Origin: Piliocolobus tephrosceles | Taxonomy: Eukaryota > Chordata > Mammalia > Primates > Cercopithecidae | Assembly: GCF_002776525.5 (NCBI RefSeq) | Contig: NC_045443.1 | Span: forward strand, 35,596,808-35,660,807 | Reading direction: 5' to 3' | Length of the DNA stretch: 64,000 nucleotides | In this document: positions 61,901-64,000 of the stretch, one piece after another | How the letters are laid out: each line of letters opens with the position of its first letter | Position numbering within the stretch: the stretch's first letter is position 1 | Program-made: the position numbers and the translations under genes | The notes under the pieces: model-generated | Databases searched by the model: none | What the model saw: only the letters and a program-made list of their open reading frames with translations | What the model was told of the DNA's origin: nothing

Positions 61901-62324
61901 TCCAGTTTTTATCTGAGGATATTTCCTTTTTCACCATAACCCTCACTGGGCTCCCAAATATCACTTTGCAAATTCCACGAGAACAGTCTTAGCGAACGGC
62001 TTCATGAGGAGAAAGGTGTAACTCTGTGAGATGATTTCACAGATCACATTGAAGTTTCTCAGCAAGCTTCTTTCTCATTTTTAACGGAGGATAGTTCCTT
62101 TGGCCCTATAGTCCTCAAAGGGATCCGAAATATCAGTTCTCAGGTTTCACAAAAACTGGGCTCGCCTACTACTCCACGAAATACTGGAGTGACTCAGTGA
62201 GTTGAAATCACACATCACAGAGCAGTTTCTCAGAAAGCTTCTTTCTTGTTTTAGCTGAGGTTATTTGTGGTCTCGGAGCGCCACCATGTGTATTATTGTA
62301 GTTTCTGCGGCCAAATCAGGAATG

Positions 62325-62417
62325 AAGTTCTGGCTAGGGCAATCAGGCAAGAGAAAGAAATCAAGGGTACTCAGTTAGGAAAAGAAGAAGTCAAATTGTC
62401 CCTGTTTGCAGATGACA
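62325..62417 (+). pseudogene. L1 ORF2 fragment, reverse-transcriptase part before gap
   Basis: Open frame reading EVLARAIRQEKEIKGTQLGK and on to SLFADD, where the gap begins. FADD is the L1 reverse-transcriptase catalytic motif, so the gap removes the sequence immediately after the active site. The first bases of the element (62310-62326) do not continue this segment in normal L1 order. Confidence 0.85.
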
Positions 62418-62817
62418 NNNNNNNNNNNNNNNNNNNNNNNNNNNNNNNNNNNNNNNNNNNNNNNNNNNNNNNNNNNNNNNNNNNNNNNNNNNNNNNNNNN
62501 NNNNNNNNNNNNNNNNNNNNNNNNNNNNNNNNNNNNNNNNNNNNNNNNNNNNNNNNNNNNNNNNNNNNNNNNNNNNNNNNNNNNNNNNNNNNNNNNNNNN
62601 NNNNNNNNNNNNNNNNNNNNNNNNNNNNNNNNNNNNNNNNNNNNNNNNNNNNNNNNNNNNNNNNNNNNNNNNNNNNNNNNNNNNNNNNNNNNNNNNNNNN
62701 NNNNNNNNNNNNNNNNNNNNNNNNNNNNNNNNNNNNNNNNNNNNNNNNNNNNNNNNNNNNNNNNNNNNNNNNNNNNNNNNNNNNNNNNNNNNNNNNNNNN
62801 NNNNNNNNNNNNNNNNN
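62418..62817. other. Assembly gap, 400 N
   Basis: Exactly 400 N inside the second L1. An uninterrupted L1 would need roughly 1.3 kb between FADD and WQFLKDLE (estimated from usual ORF2p positions), so either the gap size is nominal or this L1 also carries a deletion. Confidence 0.98.
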
Positions 62818-63175
62818 ATGGCAATTCCTCAAGGATCTAGAACTAGATGTACCATATGACCCAGCCATCCCACTACTGGGTATATACCCAAAGGATTATA
62901 AATTATGCTACTACAAAGACACATGCACACGTATGTTTATTGCGGCACTATTCACAATAGCAAAGACTTGGAATCAACCCAAATGTCCATCAGTGACAGA
63001 CTGGATTAAGAAAATGTGGCACATATACACCATGGAATACTATGCAGCCATAAAAAAGGATGAGTTTGCGTCCTTTGTAGAGACATGGATGCAGCTGGAA
63101 ACCATCATTCTTAGCAAATTATCACAAGAAGAGAAAACCAAACACCGCATGTTCTCGCTCATAGGTGGGAACTGA
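62818..63175 (+). pseudogene. L1 ORF2 C-terminal end after gap
   Basis: The open frame from the gap edge (WQFLKDLELDVPYDP) to the normal ORF2 end (HRMFSLIGGN, stop at 63173-63175). The Cys/His motif would lie in the gap. It differs from the L1 at 1173-4208 by only a handful of residues over this stretch, so both belong to the same or close subfamilies. Confidence 0.9.
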
Positions 63176-63410
63176 ACAATGAGCTCACTTGGACTCGGGA
63201 AGGGGAACATCACACACTGGGGCCTATCATGGGGAGGGGGGAGGGGGGAGGGATTGCATTGGGGAGTTATACCTGATATAAATGATGAATTGATGGGTGC
63301 TGACGAGTTGATGGGTGCAGCACACCAACATGGCACATGTATACATATGTAACCTGCACGTTATGCACATGTACCCTAGAACTTAAAGTATAATAAAAAA
63401 AAAAAAAAAA

Positions 63411-64000
63411 GAAAACACTGTTAGCAAGCTTCTGAATGAACACCGTTATCTAACACTGTGAGCTGAATTCACCCATAACAAAGAAGTTTCTGAGGCTTCT
63501 CTGCAGATTTCTCTGAAGATATTTCATTATTCACAATGGGATTGTAAGATATCCAAGACATCACTTCTGAGATCCCACAAAGTCAGTGTTAGCAGACTCC
63601 TCCATGAAAGAGTGCTGTAACACTTTGAAAGGAATGCACACATCACAAAGCTGTTTCTCAGAAAGCTTCGTTCCGATTTTTTCTCAGAGGATAATTCCTT
63701 TTTCACCATAGCCCTCAATGAGCTCCTAAATATCACTTGGCAGAATTCATGGCAACAGTGTTAGGAAACTGCTGCAAGAAGTGAAAATTTAATCTCTGTG
63801 TTATGAATTCACACATCAGAAAGCAGCTTCTGAGAAAGTTTCTTGCTTGTTATTATCTGAGGATATTTCCGTTTTCACAATAGACCTGAATGCGCTCCCA
63901 AATATCACTTTGCAGATTCCACGAAAACACTGTTAGCAAACTGCTTCACGAAGACTAATTTGTTACTGTGTGAGATGAATTCACATACAACGAAGAAGTT
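63411..64000 (-). repeat. Alpha satellite 10-mer array, reverse orientation (right edge)
   Basis: The rest of the interrupted m4, then m3 (near 63,590), m2 (near 63,760) and m1 (near 63,930), all reverse-oriented and in the normal order. No gene is seen. Confidence 0.92.

Larger units (their letters stand above)
56620..62309 (-). repeat. Alpha satellite 10-mer array, reverse orientation
   Basis: The 10-mer family on the minus strand, recognised by m10 (TTTTTGTCTGAGGATATTTC), m1 (CAGCCTAGGCCTCAATGCG) and m5/m4 marks. Anchors near 56,550, 57,575, 59,601 and 61,301. The first unit is only about 1,027 bp (m1, m2, an m3/m7 hybrid, m8, m9, m10). The second is 1,698 bp once the Alu and one duplication are removed, and the third 1,700 bp. 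It is interrupted by the Alu at 58623 and stops at the L1 at 62310. No gene is seen. Confidence 0.92.
62310..63410 (+). mobile_element. 5'-truncated L1 fragment containing the assembly gap
   Basis: An L1 on the plus strand inserted in an m4 monomer. Its 5' part (62310-62417) encodes the reverse-transcriptase approach to the FADD motif. 400 N follow; then the last ~118 codons of ORF2, the 3' UTR with a G-rich tract (about 63219-63253) and a poly(A) tail ending at 63410. Satellite resumes at GAAAACACTG. I see no clear target-site duplication: the left edge ends CTGCG and the right starts GAAAACACTG, exactly the uninterrupted m4 sequence. The 3' end is very similar to the L1 at 1173-4208. Confidence 0.9.

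Noticed and set aside
62371..62868. Open frames running through the N stretch
   Set aside because: They exist only because N has no stop codon.
1..64000. CRISPR-like regular repeats
   Set aside because: The repeats are contiguous 171-bp satellite monomers without unique spacers, in a primate genome.

Overview
This is primate pericentromeric heterochromatin and contains no functional host gene. About 51 kb of the 64 kb is alpha satellite (tandem monomers of about 171 bp). The rest is one endogenous retrovirus, two L1 fragments, one Alu and a 400-base assembly gap. The organism is most likely an Old World monkey of the macaque/baboon/vervet group. The Alu carries base differences I associate with the AluYR subfamilies of those monkeys, both L1 3' UTRs resemble the Old World monkey lineage rather than the human one, and the monomers read GAGTTACA where human alpha satellite usually reads GAGTTGAA.

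Layout: (1) 1-10.45 kb, forward-oriented satellite in a 4-monomer higher-order repeat of about 686 bp, interrupted at 1173-4208 by an internally deleted L1. (2) 10.45-41.54 kb, forward-oriented satellite in a 10-monomer repeat of about 1,700 bp, interrupted at 17764-25977 by an 8.2-kb class I (gammaretrovirus-like) provirus on the minus strand with two LTRs and broken gag, pol and env. (3) About 240 bp of 4-mer-type satellite, then an abrupt orientation flip near 41,782. (4) 41.78-56.6 kb, the 4-mer array in reverse orientation, about 22 copies. (5) 56.6-64 kb, the 10-mer array in reverse orientation, carrying a shortened 6-mer unit, an AluY and a second L1 fragment that contains the 400-N gap.

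The two satellite arrays are related simply. The 4-mer contains monomer types m1, m2, an m3/m9-like monomer and m10 of the 10-mer, so they differ by a six-monomer block of about 1,020 bp. Transitions between them keep monomer phase. I label the 10-mer monomers m1 to m10; a clean example unit is 28883-30588, with starts near 28883, 29055, 29227, 29396, 29572, 29731, 29902, 30074, 30246 and 30418. Removing each mobile element and one target-site copy restores the local repeat period, so each insertion is younger than the repeat unit it interrupts.

There is no operon logic here. The only protein-coding relics are L1 ORF2 fragments and the retroviral genes, all disrupted. The many short open frames in the satellite are by-products of a repeat unit near 171 bp, which is divisible by three.
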